NCBI GenBank assembly: GCA_902772585.1
Contig: CACYBB010000019.1
Coordinates: forward strand, 1 to 64,000
DNA: 64,000 nucleotides
Source of the DNA: an uncultured Bacteroidales bacterium
Lineage (GTDB): Bacteria > Bacteroidota > Bacteroidia > Bacteroidales > Bacteroidaceae
Direction: 5' to 3'
The notes under the pieces were generated by a model, which did not search any database, was not told the DNA's origin, and saw only the letters and a program-made list of their open reading frames with translations. The position numbers and the translations under genes are program-made. This document shows, one piece after another, positions 43,128 through 52,272 of this stretch (its first letter is position 1; every line of letters starts with the position of its first letter).

Positions 43128-44150
43128 TTATCTCATCAGGAATGTGAAGCGGTTGACATTCTTCAGAGCGATACCAGCACCCTTAGCAACAGAGTGCAAC
43201 GGATCTTCTGCAATATGGAAGGGAATATTGATCTTTGCTTCCAGACGACGGTCTAAGCCACGCAGCAGCGCACCACCACCAGCCAACCAGATACCATTCT
43301 TCACGATGTCAGCATACAACTCAGGAGGAGTATTCTCCAAAGCGCTGAGCACGGCATTCTCAATCTTGGCAACGGTCTTGTCCAGACAATGAGCAATCTC
43401 CTGATAGCATACGGGCACCTCCATAGGCAAGGCGGTAATACGGTTAGGACCATGAACGACATAGTCCTCAGGAGCCTCATCGCCCAGGTCGGTCAGTGCC
43501 GAACCTACGGCAATCTTGATGCGCTCGGCCATACGCTCAGACACCTTCACGTTATGCTGACGTGACATATACTCCTGGATATCAGCAGTCAGATCATCAC
43601 CAGCAGTACGGATAGAGTTGTTGCTAACGATACCACCCAGTGAGATAACAGCAATCTCAGTAGAGCCACCACCAATATCAACAATCATGTTACCCTCGGG
43701 AGCCTCAACGTCGATACCGATACCAATAGCAGCAGCCATCGGCTCGAAAATCAGATATACGTCACGACCGTCTGCGTGTTCTGCAGAGTCGCGTACGGCA
43801 CGCAGCTCCACCTCAGTAGAACCTGAGGGAACGCCAATCACCATACGCAGTGACGGAGAGAACAGGCGACTGCCTGTATGTACCATCTTAATCAGGCCAC
43901 GCATCATCTGCTCACAGGCAGAGAAGTCAGCAATCACGCCATCACGCAACGGACGAACGGTGCGGATATTGTCGTGTGTCTTTTCATACATCATCTTAGC
44001 TCGCGAACCCACAGCAATCATCTTGTCGGTATGGCGGTCAAGAGCTACTACTGACGGCTCGTCAACCACAATCTTATCATCACTGATAATAATCGTGTTA
44101 GCCGTACCAAGGTCCATAGCTATCTCCTGGACAAAACTAAAAAATCCCAT
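43128..44150 (-). CDS. mreB: Actin-like rod-shape protein MreB
   Basis: A 340-residue bacterial actin with phosphate loop DLGTANTIII, VIGVPSGSTEVELRAVRDSAEHA, DIGGGSTEIAVISLGG and GIWLAGGGALLRGLD. It polymerises on the inner membrane and steers the wall synthesis machine. It follows the IMP cyclohydrolase gene after a spacer of GACTATTT repeats. Confidence 0.97.
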   Translation of the reverse strand: MGFFSFVQEIAMDLGTANTIIISDDKIVVDEPSVVALDRHTDKMIAVGSRAKMMYEKTHDNIRTVRPLRDGVIADFSACEQMMRGLIKMVHTGSRLFSPSLRMVIGVPSGSTEVELRAVRDSAEHADGRDVYLIFEPMAAAIGIGIDVEAPEGNMIVDIGGGSTEIAVISLGGIVSNNSIRTAGDDLTADIQEYMSRQHNVKVSERMAERIKIAVGSALTDLGDEAPEDYVVHGPNRITALPMEVPVCYQEIAHCLDKTVAKIENAVLSALENTPPELYADIVKNGIWLAGGGALLRGLDRRLEAKINIPFHIAEDPLHSVAKGAGIALKNVNRFTFLMR

Positions 44151-44185
44151 TTATTTTACGATTTGACTATTTACAATTTGACTAT
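44151..44185. repeat. GACTATTT-type repetitive spacer
   Basis: GATTTGACTATTTACAATTT and further copies. In reverse this is AAATTGTAAATAGTCAAAT, nearly the spacer at 3389-3423. Confidence 0.65.
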
Positions 44186-44788
44186 TTATTTAGCGGTTTT
44201 TACAAACCAAGCGTTGATAGCAGTGTCATAGTGGCTGCTGACACCAAAGGCACGAGTAGCGAACATACGACGCTGAGCCTTCGTGGTCTCTGCACCCTGC
44301 CTGTTCAGAATGTCAAGCAAAACGCTATACTCAGCCTTTGAGGGCACGATGACCACATCATTGAAGTTCTTGGCACCTGCACGAATCAGCGAGATACCAC
44401 CGATATCAATCTTCTCGATGATATCCTCCTCACTAGCACCGCTGGCAACAGTCTGTTCAAAAGGATACAGGTCAACAACCACCAAGTCAATCTCAGGAAT
44501 CTCATACTGAGCCATCTGCTCACGGTCACCCTCATTGTCGCGACGAGCCAAGATACCACCAAATATTTTCGGATGCAAGGTCTTTACACGACCACCAAGG
44601 ATAGAAGGATACGTCGTCACGTCCTCTACCTTCTGGCACTCATAGCCCAACGACTCAATGAAAGTCTGTGTGCCACCTGTCGACAAGAACTTTACACCCT
44701 CATCGTTCAACTTCTTCAACAACTCTTCAAGCCCATCCTTGTGGAATACAGAGATGAGCGCAGTCTTAATCTTCTTTGTCTCTGCCAT
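44186..44788 (-). CDS. Stand-alone IMP cyclohydrolase (PurH N-terminal domain)
   Basis: A 200-residue protein containing only the MGS-like cyclohydrolase domain of PurH: FLSTGGTQTFIESLG, GGRVKTLHPKIFGGILARRD and IDIGGISLIRAGAKNF. It closes the second purine ring, from FAICAR to IMP. The AICAR formyltransferase domain is on a separate gene at 11664-12851. Full-length PurH of about 510 residues occupies this place, upstream of mreB, in many Bacteroidota; here the reading frame stops cleanly after residue 200. Confidence 0.92.
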   Translation of the reverse strand: MAETKKIKTALISVFHKDGLEELLKKLNDEGVKFLSTGGTQTFIESLGYECQKVEDVTTYPSILGGRVKTLHPKIFGGILARRDNEGDREQMAQYEIPEIDLVVVDLYPFEQTVASGASEEDIIEKIDIGGISLIRAGAKNFNDVVIVPSKAEYSVLLDILNRQGAETTKAQRRMFATRAFGVSSHYDTAINAWFVKTAK

Positions 44789-44830
44789 AAATCTAATATA
44801 ACGTTATATTTTTATCTCTTTATGAGGGTG

Positions 44831-44862
44831 CAAAATTACAAAAAAAACAGCACACTGCACAA
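44831..44862 (-). promoter_or_regulatory. Promoter of the IMP cyclohydrolase/mre operon
   Basis: On the minus strand: TTG (44862-44860), 21 nt, TAATTTTG (44838-44831), 43 nt before the ATG. Confidence 0.6.
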
Positions 44863-44977
44863 CCTTTACACTAAAAATTTCACCTTATTATAAAAATAAT
44901 AATGCAAATCAACTCGTAATTCAAAATTATTGCCTACCTTTACAGACTGAAAATTACAAACTGAAAACAATTTCGCT

Positions 44978-45238
44978 ATGAATACAAAACATATTATGTA
45001 CCAGACACACGGCACGTGTTCACAGATGATTGATGTGACAGCCGACGAGAACGATGTTATCCAACAAGTATTCTTCCTTGGCGGCTGCAACGGCAACCTA
45101 CAGGGAATCAGCCAGTTGGTGACAGGACAGAAGATTGACGATGTCATTGCAAAACTCAATGGAATCCGTTGTGGCGCAAAAAGCACATCATGTCCAGACC
45201 AACTGTGCAGAGCGCTCGAAGAACTAAAAAAAAGGTAA
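44978..45238 (+). CDS. TSCPD domain protein (TIGR03905 family)
   Basis: An 86-residue protein with the CNGNLQGIS and TSCPDQL motifs characteristic of TSCPD domains, related to part of class II ribonucleotide reductase, where they bind metal through cysteines. Small stand-alone members are of unknown function. It is preceded by a -7 element TACCTTTA (44935-44942). Confidence 0.88.
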   Translation: MNTKHIMYQTHGTCSQMIDVTADENDVIQQVFFLGGCNGNLQGISQLVTGQKIDDVIAKLNGIRCGAKSTSCPDQLCRALEELKKR

Positions 45239-45252
45239 AAGTGCTAGAAAAT

Positions 45253-45283
45253 TTGGTATTATGCTCACTTATTCGTACCTTTG
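45253..45283 (+). promoter_or_regulatory. tsaB promoter
   Basis: TTG 45253-45255, a 20-nt gap, TACCTTTG 45276-45283; in TGCTCACTTATTCGTACCTT context, identical over 21 nt to the first promoter of the window. Confidence 0.75.
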
Positions 45284-45314
45284 CACCTTATAAATATAAA
45301 GACAAAGGAAAATA

Positions 45315-46010
45315 ATGGCTTGCATATTACATATAGAAACGAGCACAAATGCCTGTTCAGTAGCTGTTAGCGAAGACGGACAGCGCATCTATGAAGAGAC
45401 GGAACATGGAGAACGAGGTGCCGGCGCCGAGCAATTGGGACGTATGGTTGATGAGGCATTATCATTTACCGACAGTCACGCCATCCCGTTCGATGCTGTT
45501 GCAGTAAGCTGTGGACCAGGCTCATATACAGGTCTGCGCATCGGTGTATCAATGGCCAAGGGCATCTGCTATGGTCGCAATCTGAAGCTAATAGCCGTAC
45601 CCACACTGGAACTGATGTGTGTTCCCATTCTATTGAGAGAGACCATACAGGAAGAGAACGCCTTACTCTGTCCAATGATTGACGCCCGCAGAATGGAAGT
45701 TTACTCAGCACTCTACGACCGTTCGCTGAAAGAGGTACGTCCCGTGGGTGCCGACGTAGTGACAGAAGACACCTATAAGCAGTGGCTTGACGAGCGACCC
45801 ATCTATTTCTTCGGGAATGGTGCCAAGAAGTGTATAGAAATAATTAACCACCCCAATGCCCACTACATTGATGGCATTGAGCCCTTGGCCAAATGGATGA
45901 TGCCACTGGCAGAGAAGCGTTTCCTAAACGAGCAGTTTGAGGACGTAGCATACTTTGTACCATTCTATTTGAAGGACTTCGTAGCCATCAAAGCAAAGCC
46001 GCTGCTCTAA
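45315..46010 (+). CDS. tsaB: tRNA threonylcarbamoyladenosine biosynthesis protein TsaB
   Basis: A 231-residue ASKHA-fold protein, inactive partner of TsaD in making t6A37 of ANN-decoding tRNAs. HIETSTNACSVAV at the start, VSCGPGSYTGLRIGVSMAKG, and PMIDARRMEVYSALY are diagnostic. Followed by the DUF4290 gene after 42 nt. Confidence 0.94.
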   Translation: MACILHIETSTNACSVAVSEDGQRIYEETEHGERGAGAEQLGRMVDEALSFTDSHAIPFDAVAVSCGPGSYTGLRIGVSMAKGICYGRNLKLIAVPTLELMCVPILLRETIQEENALLCPMIDARRMEVYSALYDRSLKEVRPVGADVVTEDTYKQWLDERPIYFFGNGAKKCIEIINHPNAHYIDGIEPLAKWMMPLAEKRFLNEQFEDVAYFVPFYLKDFVAIKAKPLL

Positions 46011-46052
46011 GACAAATGATGAATCAAAATTGAAAAATTGTAAAATATACAG

Positions 46053-46664
46053 ATGGATATCAAAGGATTAGACTATAACACTGCACGCGAGCGACTCGTC
46101 ATGACCGAGTATGGACGCGAGATACAGAGGATGATAGACGTGGCCATCGCATTGCCTACCAAAGAGGAGCGTATGCGCTGTGCCCAAACTATCATCCACC
46201 AGATGGAGATGAAGAACCCACAGGTTCGTGAAGGTGAAGACTACCAACAAACCCTTTGGGACCACCTCTATCTGATGAGTCGCAAGCGACTCGACATTGA
46301 CTGGCCCTACGACATGAGCGAGGCAGAGAACATTCTGACAAAGCCAGCACCCATGAAACATCCTTCACTGAACGGACAGTCACGTATGCGTCACTACGGT
46401 CAGTTGCTCATGGAGGTTTTCGAGCGCTTGAAGACCATGCCGGAAGGCGCTGAGCGTGATGAACTTGTACGCCTCACTGCCAACCAGATGAAGCGCGACC
46501 TGATGACATGGAGTCATGGTTCTGTTGACGATGAGAAGGTGGCCGACGATCTGGCTCGTTTTACAGACGGCAAGATTCAGTTGGACCTCTCTTCGTTCCA
46601 TTTTGACCACATTGGTGCTATCGTCCCTGATAGTGGTAATGGCAAACGCAAGAAAAAAAAGTAG
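46053..46664 (+). CDS. DUF4290 domain-containing protein
   Basis: A 203-residue soluble protein with MDIKGLDYNTARERLVMTEYGREIQRM at its start and YGQLLMEVFERLK in the middle; ends in poly-Lys (GNGKRKKKK). The family is confined to Bacteroidota and its function is unknown. It is 3 nt upstream of murA, and this linkage is conserved in the phylum. Confidence 0.88.
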   Translation: MDIKGLDYNTARERLVMTEYGREIQRMIDVAIALPTKEERMRCAQTIIHQMEMKNPQVREGEDYQQTLWDHLYLMSRKRLDIDWPYDMSEAENILTKPAPMKHPSLNGQSRMRHYGQLLMEVFERLKTMPEGAERDELVRLTANQMKRDLMTWSHGSVDDEKVADDLARFTDGKIQLDLSSFHFDHIGAIVPDSGNGKRKKKK

Positions 46665-46667
46665 CCT

Positions 46668-47969
46668 ATGGCATCATTCAAGATAGAGGGTGGCCACTTG
46701 TTACGTGGCGAAATCAGACCACAAGGCGCCAAGAACGAGGCGTTACAAGTGATTTGTGCCACGCTGCTCACCAGTGAGGCTGTAACCATTCATAACATCC
46801 CCAACATCCGCGACGTCAACAACCTCATCCAGTTGCTGAAGGACATTGGTGTGAAGGTAACGAAAGACGGCAATAGCTATACCTTCCAGGCCGATGCTCT
46901 GAATATGGCCTTTCTGCAAAGTGACGAGTTCGTGGAGAAATGTGCGCAGTTGCGTGGTTCTGTGATGATGATTGGTCCGCTGCTGGCACGAATGGGCAAA
47001 GCTGTCATCGCCAAGCCTGGTGGTGACAAAATTGGTCGCCGTCGTCTGGACACCCACTTCTTGGGTTTCCAGAAATTAGGCGCCAAGTTCCGTCAGCTGG
47101 CAGACCGCAACGTCTATGAGATTGGTGCCAAGCAACTAAAGGGCACCTATATGCTGCTCGACGAAGCTTCCGTAACAGGTACTGCCAACATCATCATGGC
47201 AGCAACGATGGCTGCAGGTACCACCACTATCTATAATGCCGCTTGTGAACCATATATCCAGCAGCTCTGTCACATGTTGTGTCAGATGGGTGCAAAGATC
47301 AGCGGTATCGGTTCGAACCTATTAACTATTGAGGGTGTCAAGGTGTTGCACGGTGCCGACCACAAACTCCTACCCGACATGATTGAGGTGGGGTCATTTA
47401 TTGGTATGGCGGCAATGTGTGGCGATGGTGTCCGCATCAAGGACTGTTCACTAAAAGACCTTGGTATCATCCCTGACGCCTTCCGCCGACTGGGCGTGAA
47501 AGTAGAGGTAGATGGTGACGATCTCTTCATTCCCCGCCAGAAGCACTATGTCGTCGACTCATTCATTGATGGCACCATCATGACACTGGCTGATGCCCCA
47601 TGGCCAGGACTGACTCCCGACTTACTGAGTGTGCTCATCGTAGTAGCCACTCAAGGTCGCGGCAGTGTGCTGTTCCATCAGAAGATGTTTGAGAGTCGTC
47701 TATTCTTCGTCGACCGCCTCATCGATATGGGAGCACAGATTATCCTCTGCGACCCACACCGTGCTGTTGTTGTAGGTCACGATCGCCAACGCCAGCTGCA
47801 TGGTAGCAGAATGTCAAGTCCAGACATCCGTGCAGGTATCGCCCTGCTGATTGCCGCTATGAGTGCCAACGGCACTAGCCTCATCAGCAATATTGAACAG
47901 ATTGACCGTGGTTACGAGGACATCGAACACCGTCTCAATGCACTGGGTGCAAAAATTGAAAGAATATAA
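46668..47969 (+). CDS. murA: UDP-N-acetylglucosamine 1-carboxyvinyltransferase with Asp in place of the catalytic Cys
   Basis: A 433-residue enzyme that adds enolpyruvate to UDP-GlcNAc, the first committed step of peptidoglycan synthesis. K22 (in AKNEAL) and the substrate loop are present. In the loop normally reading PGGC-x-IGAR the sequence is AKPGGDKIGRR, so residue 120 is Asp where E. coli has Cys115. Asp at this position is known in Mycobacterium, Chlamydia and Borrelia and blocks alkylation by fosfomycin. Full family length. Confidence 0.95.
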   Translation: MASFKIEGGHLLRGEIRPQGAKNEALQVICATLLTSEAVTIHNIPNIRDVNNLIQLLKDIGVKVTKDGNSYTFQADALNMAFLQSDEFVEKCAQLRGSVMMIGPLLARMGKAVIAKPGGDKIGRRRLDTHFLGFQKLGAKFRQLADRNVYEIGAKQLKGTYMLLDEASVTGTANIIMAATMAAGTTTIYNAACEPYIQQLCHMLCQMGAKISGIGSNLLTIEGVKVLHGADHKLLPDMIEVGSFIGMAAMCGDGVRIKDCSLKDLGIIPDAFRRLGVKVEVDGDDLFIPRQKHYVVDSFIDGTIMTLADAPWPGLTPDLLSVLIVVATQGRGSVLFHQKMFESRLFFVDRLIDMGAQIILCDPHRAVVVGHDRQRQLHGSRMSSPDIRAGIALLIAAMSANGTSLISNIEQIDRGYEDIEHRLNALGAKIERI

Positions 47970-48005
47970 CTAGTGGAACTAGTAAAACTAGTATAACTAG
48001 AAATA
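47970..48005. repeat. AACTAGT repetitive spacer before rimM
   Basis: Four near-repeats of NACTAGT in the gap between murA and rimM; the same word stands in the exporter operon at 18147-18173 and 19420-19453. Confidence 0.75.
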
Positions 48006-48515
48006 ATGATAAGAGCAGAAGAAGTTTACAAGATTGGCCGTTTGGGTAAGGCCCACGGTGTCAAGGGAGAAGTGTCGTTCCAGTTTGATGACGACATCTT
48101 CGATCGTGTGGATGCGGACTATCTGGTGCTCGACATCGATGGCATTCTGGTACCTTTCTTTATGGAGGAATACCGCTTCCGTAGTGACACCGTTTGTCTC
48201 GTGAAGTTTTCAGGTATCGATACCCAACAACGTGCTCAAGAATTGACGGGTTGCGATGTCTTCTTCCCAAGAGCCTTAGCAGAAGAAGGCGATGAAATGC
48301 CGTCACTGGCCAGTTTGGTGGGGTTTGAGATCGTTAATGATGCCGATGGAGAAACCGTTGGCCGCATTGCAGCCATTGACGACAGTACCGTGAATATTCT
48401 GTTTGAACTAGAGAACGGCACTCTGATACCTGCCAGCGACGAACTGATAACAGACATTGATGCTGAACGACGAACGATAAAAATGAATATCCCTGAAGGA
48501 TTATTAGATATATGA
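48006..48515 (+). CDS. rimM: Ribosome maturation factor RimM
   Basis: A 169-residue two-domain protein: IGRLGKAHGVKGEV of the RimM N-terminal domain, then a PRC-barrel (LVGFEIVNDADGETVGRI, PASDELITDID). It binds S19 and aids 30S head assembly. It overlaps the next gene by 4 bp (ATGA). Confidence 0.95.
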   Translation: MIRAEEVYKIGRLGKAHGVKGEVSFQFDDDIFDRVDADYLVLDIDGILVPFFMEEYRFRSDTVCLVKFSGIDTQQRAQELTGCDVFFPRALAEEGDEMPSLASLVGFEIVNDADGETVGRIAAIDDSTVNILFELENGTLIPASDELITDIDAERRTIKMNIPEGLLDI

Positions 48516-49669
48516 AGAAAAAACAAATAGCAATACTCGGCTCTACAGGGTCGATAGGCACACAAGCCTTAGAGGTCATTGCTGAACATAGCGACCTCTA
48601 TGAGGTTTATTGCCTGACAGCCAATAACAAGGTTGAACTCTTGGCTCAGCAGGCCCACCAGTTCAAGCCTGCCGCCATTGTCATTGCCAACGAGCAACGC
48701 TATGACGAATTGAAAAGTCTGATGAGTGACATGCCCGATGTCAAGGTCTATGCTGGCAAGCAGGCACTCGACGAGATTGTCGAAGCCATACCCATCGACA
48801 TGGTATTGACTGCGATGGTTGGTTTTGCAGGACTATCACCCACCATTCATGCCATCAAGGCCCACAAAGCCATCGCCTTGGCCAACAAGGAGACACTGGT
48901 GGTTGCTGGCGAACTGATTCTCCAATTGGCCCAACAGCATCACACCCCCATCCTACCTGTCGATAGCGAACACTCCGCTATTTTCCAGAGTCTGGTAGGT
49001 GAGGACGACAACCCCATTGAGAAGATATTACTCACAGCCAGTGGCGGTCCGTTCCGCAAGTTTGACATGAAACAGTTGGAAACGGTTACCAAAGCAGATG
49101 CTTTGCGTCATCCGACATGGGACATGGGTGCGAAGATTACAATCGATTCTGCCACAATGATGAACAAAGGCTTTGAGGTCATTGAGGCCAAATGGCTCTT
49201 TGGCGTTGACGCCAGTCAGATACAGGTATTGGTACATCCGCAAAGCATCATCCATAGTGCCGTACAGTTCCACGATGGCGCCGTCAAGGCTCAGTTGGGA
49301 GTACCCGACATGCGCCTACCCATCCAGTATGCCTTCTCATTCCCTCAGCGCTTATCACTGAGTGGCGACCGTCTCGACCTCTTTGCCCATCCGCTGGAGT
49401 TCTTCGAGCCTGACCTGGAGAAGTTCCGCTCTCTGGCGCTGGCCTTCGAAGCTATCAAGAAGGGTGGTAATATGCCGTGTATCGTCAATGCTGCCAACGA
49501 GATTGTCAACCGTGCCTTCCTGGAAGACCGTTGCGGTTTCCTACAGATGAGCGACATTATTGCTGAGACCATGCAACGCTGCACCTTCAGCACTAACCCC
49601 GACTACGACATTTACATCCAAACGGATGCTGAGGCAAGAAGGATTGCAGCAGAGTTACTGAAAAATTAA
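48512..49669 (+). CDS. dxr: 1-deoxy-D-xylulose 5-phosphate reductoisomerase
   Basis: A 385-residue MEP-pathway enzyme with the NADPH loop GSTGSIGTQAL, LANKETLVVAGE, PVDSEHSAIFQ, ASGGPFR and MGAKITIDSATMMNKGFEVIEA (landmarks kept short). It converts DXP to MEP, the substrate of ispD found upstream. Start overlaps rimM. Confidence 0.96.
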   Translation: MKKKQIAILGSTGSIGTQALEVIAEHSDLYEVYCLTANNKVELLAQQAHQFKPAAIVIANEQRYDELKSLMSDMPDVKVYAGKQALDEIVEAIPIDMVLTAMVGFAGLSPTIHAIKAHKAIALANKETLVVAGELILQLAQQHHTPILPVDSEHSAIFQSLVGEDDNPIEKILLTASGGPFRKFDMKQLETVTKADALRHPTWDMGAKITIDSATMMNKGFEVIEAKWLFGVDASQIQVLVHPQSIIHSAVQFHDGAVKAQLGVPDMRLPIQYAFSFPQRLSLSGDRLDLFAHPLEFFEPDLEKFRSLALAFEAIKKGGNMPCIVNAANEIVNRAFLEDRCGFLQMSDIIAETMQRCTFSTNPDYDIYIQTDAEARRIAAELLKN

Positions 49670-49699
49670 GAATTAAGAATAAAGAGTTAAGAGTTAATA
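49670..49699. repeat. AATTAAG repetitive spacer before rseP
   Basis: GAATTAAGAATAAAGAGTTA and further near-repeats. A shorter copy TTAAGAATTAAGAG stands at 58539-58552. Confidence 0.7.
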
Positions 49700-51070
49700 A
49701 TGGAAGTATTTTTGATTAAACTGGCCCAGCTCATCTTGGCACTATCGATACTGATACTGCTGCATGAGGGTGGTCATTTCTTCTTTGCCAAACTGTTTGG
49801 CATACGCGTAGAGAAATTCTACATGTTTTTTGACTGGAAGTTCAGTCTGTTCAAGTTTAAACCCAAGAACAGCGATACCGAGTATGGTATCGGTTGGATA
49901 CCTCTGGGTGGCTACTGCAAGATATCGGGTATGATTGATGAGAGCTTCGATACGGAGCAGATGAAGCGTCCTGCCCAACCTTGGGAGTTCCGCACCAAAC
50001 CCACTTGGCAACGCCTGCTGGTGATGATTGGTGGCGTACTAGTCAACTTCCTGCTGGCATTGTTCATCTATTCCATGATTCTGTTCTACTGGGGCGACAC
50101 CTATATTCCCGTCAAGGACATGACGCTGGGTATGAAGTTTAACCAAGAAGCCAAGAGCTATGGTTTTAAGGATGGCGATATTCTGGTAGGTACTGACAAG
50201 CGTACTTTCAAGGAGTTTAGTGCAAACCTCTATCGCGACATCTCAGAAGCCAAGCGCGTTGACATTATCCGTAATGGCAAACCGTTGAGTATCAATCTGC
50301 CAGGTGAACTGAACATGCTGAATATGCTTAAGGCCGATCCTGCCTTTGTTCGTCCCTTAATGCCTGCTGTTGTGGATAGTATTCTCCCAGGATCTCCTGC
50401 TGCTAAAATTGGCATGAAGAAAGGCGACAAGATCCTTGCCATCAACGATTCTCCCATTGATTCTTACAACGAGTTCATTGACCAGTTGGGACGTCGTCAG
50501 GACTTACTGCTTACCTCGAAGACTGCAGCAGACAGTCTGAAGGCACGCACTGTAGTCATTGCTTTCGGTAATGATGCTCGTACAGATACAACAGCTGTTA
50601 TGCTGACCCCCGACCTGAAGTTAGGATTCACCATTCAGAGTTTGGCTTCTCTGTATAAGCCCGTCACTCGTGAGTACGGCTTCTTCGAGAGTTTTCCTGC
50701 AGGTGTGAAATACGGTTGGAGCGTGCTTGCTTCTTATGTTGACGACCTGAAATACGTCTTTACCGCTGAGGGCGCTAAGTCGCTGGGTGGTTTCGGAACC
50801 ATCGGCAACCTGTTCCCTGCCGATTGGGATTGGTACGTCTTCTGGAAGATGACAGCCTTCCTCAGCATCATCCTCGCCTTCATGAACATTCTGCCTATTC
50901 CCGCTTTGGACGGTGGTCATGTATTGTTCCTGCTCTACGAGATGATTACCCGCAGAAAGCCCTCTGAGGAATTTATGATTCGTGCTGAATATGTAGGCTT
51001 TGGCATTGTCCTGCTCTTGCTGGTTGTCGCCAATCTCAATGATATCCTGCGCAGTCTGGGCATCATGTAA
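49700..51070 (+). CDS. rseP: RIP metalloprotease (site-2 protease)
   Basis: A 456-residue intramembrane protease with HEGGH (H22, E23, H26; HExxH) in the first membrane helix, a PDZ domain at about residues 215-290 (LPGSPAAKIGMKKGDKIL), and the NILPIPALDGGH motif in the third membrane segment. It cleaves membrane-bound anti-sigma factors or signal-peptide remnants. 30 nt downstream of dxr. Confidence 0.93.
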   Translation: MEVFLIKLAQLILALSILILLHEGGHFFFAKLFGIRVEKFYMFFDWKFSLFKFKPKNSDTEYGIGWIPLGGYCKISGMIDESFDTEQMKRPAQPWEFRTKPTWQRLLVMIGGVLVNFLLALFIYSMILFYWGDTYIPVKDMTLGMKFNQEAKSYGFKDGDILVGTDKRTFKEFSANLYRDISEAKRVDIIRNGKPLSINLPGELNMLNMLKADPAFVRPLMPAVVDSILPGSPAAKIGMKKGDKILAINDSPIDSYNEFIDQLGRRQDLLLTSKTAADSLKARTVVIAFGNDARTDTTAVMLTPDLKLGFTIQSLASLYKPVTREYGFFESFPAGVKYGWSVLASYVDDLKYVFTAEGAKSLGGFGTIGNLFPADWDWYVFWKMTAFLSIILAFMNILPIPALDGGHVLFLLYEMITRRKPSEEFMIRAEYVGFGIVLLLLVVANLNDILRSLGIM

Positions 51071-51079
51071 GATAGCATC

Positions 51080-52108
51080 ATGAAGATTGTTATCGACGAC
51101 AAGATACCTTATATCCGAGAGACGATCTGTCGGTTGGCCGATGAGACCGTCTTTCTGGGTGGTTCCACCATCACAGCCGATGATGTCAGAGACGCTGATG
51201 TGTTGGTAGTAAGAACTCGTACCCACTGTAACCGTCAACTCCTGGAAGGCAGCAAGGTACAGCTGGTGGTGACTGCCACCATTGGCTACGACCATATTGA
51301 CATCCAATGGCTGGAACATGCTGGCATCCGCTGGACGAACTGTCCTGGCTGCAATTCCGGTTCTGTGGCCCAGTATGTAGAGTGTGCCTTGCTCTTGTTG
51401 GAACAGCAAAAGGGTCTTGACCTGCAACATACCACCATTGGCATTGTAGGTTGTGGGCATGTGGGTTCCAAGGTAAAAGCGGTCGCTGAACGGCTAGGGA
51501 TGCAGGTACTTGTCTGCGATCCTTTATTAACCAATCCTTCTTTTGTTTCGCTCGATGTTATTGAGCATGAATCAGACATCATCACCTTCCATGTGCCACT
51601 AACCCGTGAAGGACGTTATGCTACCTGGCATATGGCTGATGAAGGATTCTTCCATCGTCTTTCACGCGTACCTTATATTATAAACACCAGTCGTGGCGAG
51701 GTGGTCGACAATCAAGCACTTCTTGCAGCGCTGAAAGAAGGTCGAGTGCGCGATGCCGTTATTGATGTGTGGGAAAACGAACCTCATCCTAACGCAGAAT
51801 TGCTTGACAGAGTATTTATTGGTACTCCACACATTGCAGGCTATTCTGCAGACGGAAAGACCAATGCCGATAACATGGTCATTGATGCCATTTGCCAGCA
51901 ATTTGGTCTTGAGAACCCTGGACTTATCGTTCCGCCAGCGTTGGACTATAGGGTCGATTCATCGACAAATCGGAATGTGGTGTTGCCATCTTCTGATCCA
52001 CTCGCCCTATATAACCCGATGGACGACAGCAAAAAACTCAAAGCAGACGCTTCGCAATTTGAACAATTACGCAACAATTATCCGCTCAGGAGAGAGAAAA
52101 TAGACTAA
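51080..52108 (+). CDS. pdxB: 4-phosphoerythronate dehydrogenase
   Basis: A 342-residue D-2-hydroxyacid dehydrogenase-type enzyme: VVTATIGYDHIDI, NCPGCNSGSVAQYVECALL (a PdxB marker), GIVGCGHVGSKV and NTSRGEVVD. It oxidises 4-phosphoerythronate in the B6 pathway that ends with PdxJ. The C-terminal dimerisation segment is shorter than in E. coli PdxB. Starts 9 nt after rseP. Confidence 0.92.
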   Translation: MKIVIDDKIPYIRETICRLADETVFLGGSTITADDVRDADVLVVRTRTHCNRQLLEGSKVQLVVTATIGYDHIDIQWLEHAGIRWTNCPGCNSGSVAQYVECALLLLEQQKGLDLQHTTIGIVGCGHVGSKVKAVAERLGMQVLVCDPLLTNPSFVSLDVIEHESDIITFHVPLTREGRYATWHMADEGFFHRLSRVPYIINTSRGEVVDNQALLAALKEGRVRDAVIDVWENEPHPNAELLDRVFIGTPHIAGYSADGKTNADNMVIDAICQQFGLENPGLIVPPALDYRVDSSTNRNVVLPSSDPLALYNPMDDSKKLKADASQFEQLRNNYPLRREKID

Positions 52109-52166
52109 AAAACTGCACAAGTGGGGGGTGATTGTGCAATTGTATGTATATTTTCTCTCTTAAAAT

Positions 52167-52197
52167 TTGCGTAAGTCAATAAAAATGTGTTACTTTG
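52167..52197 (+). promoter_or_regulatory. acpP promoter
   Basis: TTG at 52167-52169, a 20-nt gap, TTACTTTG at 52190-52197, close to consensus, about 75 nt before the ATG. Confidence 0.65.
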
Positions 52198-52272
52198 CAC
52201 CCGCTAAGCAACTCTTTGGTTGCAATTAAGGTAAAAAAGATATCAATTATTAACATTTTAAAGAAGAAAATT

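Noticed and set aside
52112-52137. TGCACA/TGTGCA hairpin after pdxB as a terminator
   Set aside because: The stem is only 6 bp, the loop is G-rich and no T-run follows directly; too weak to call.
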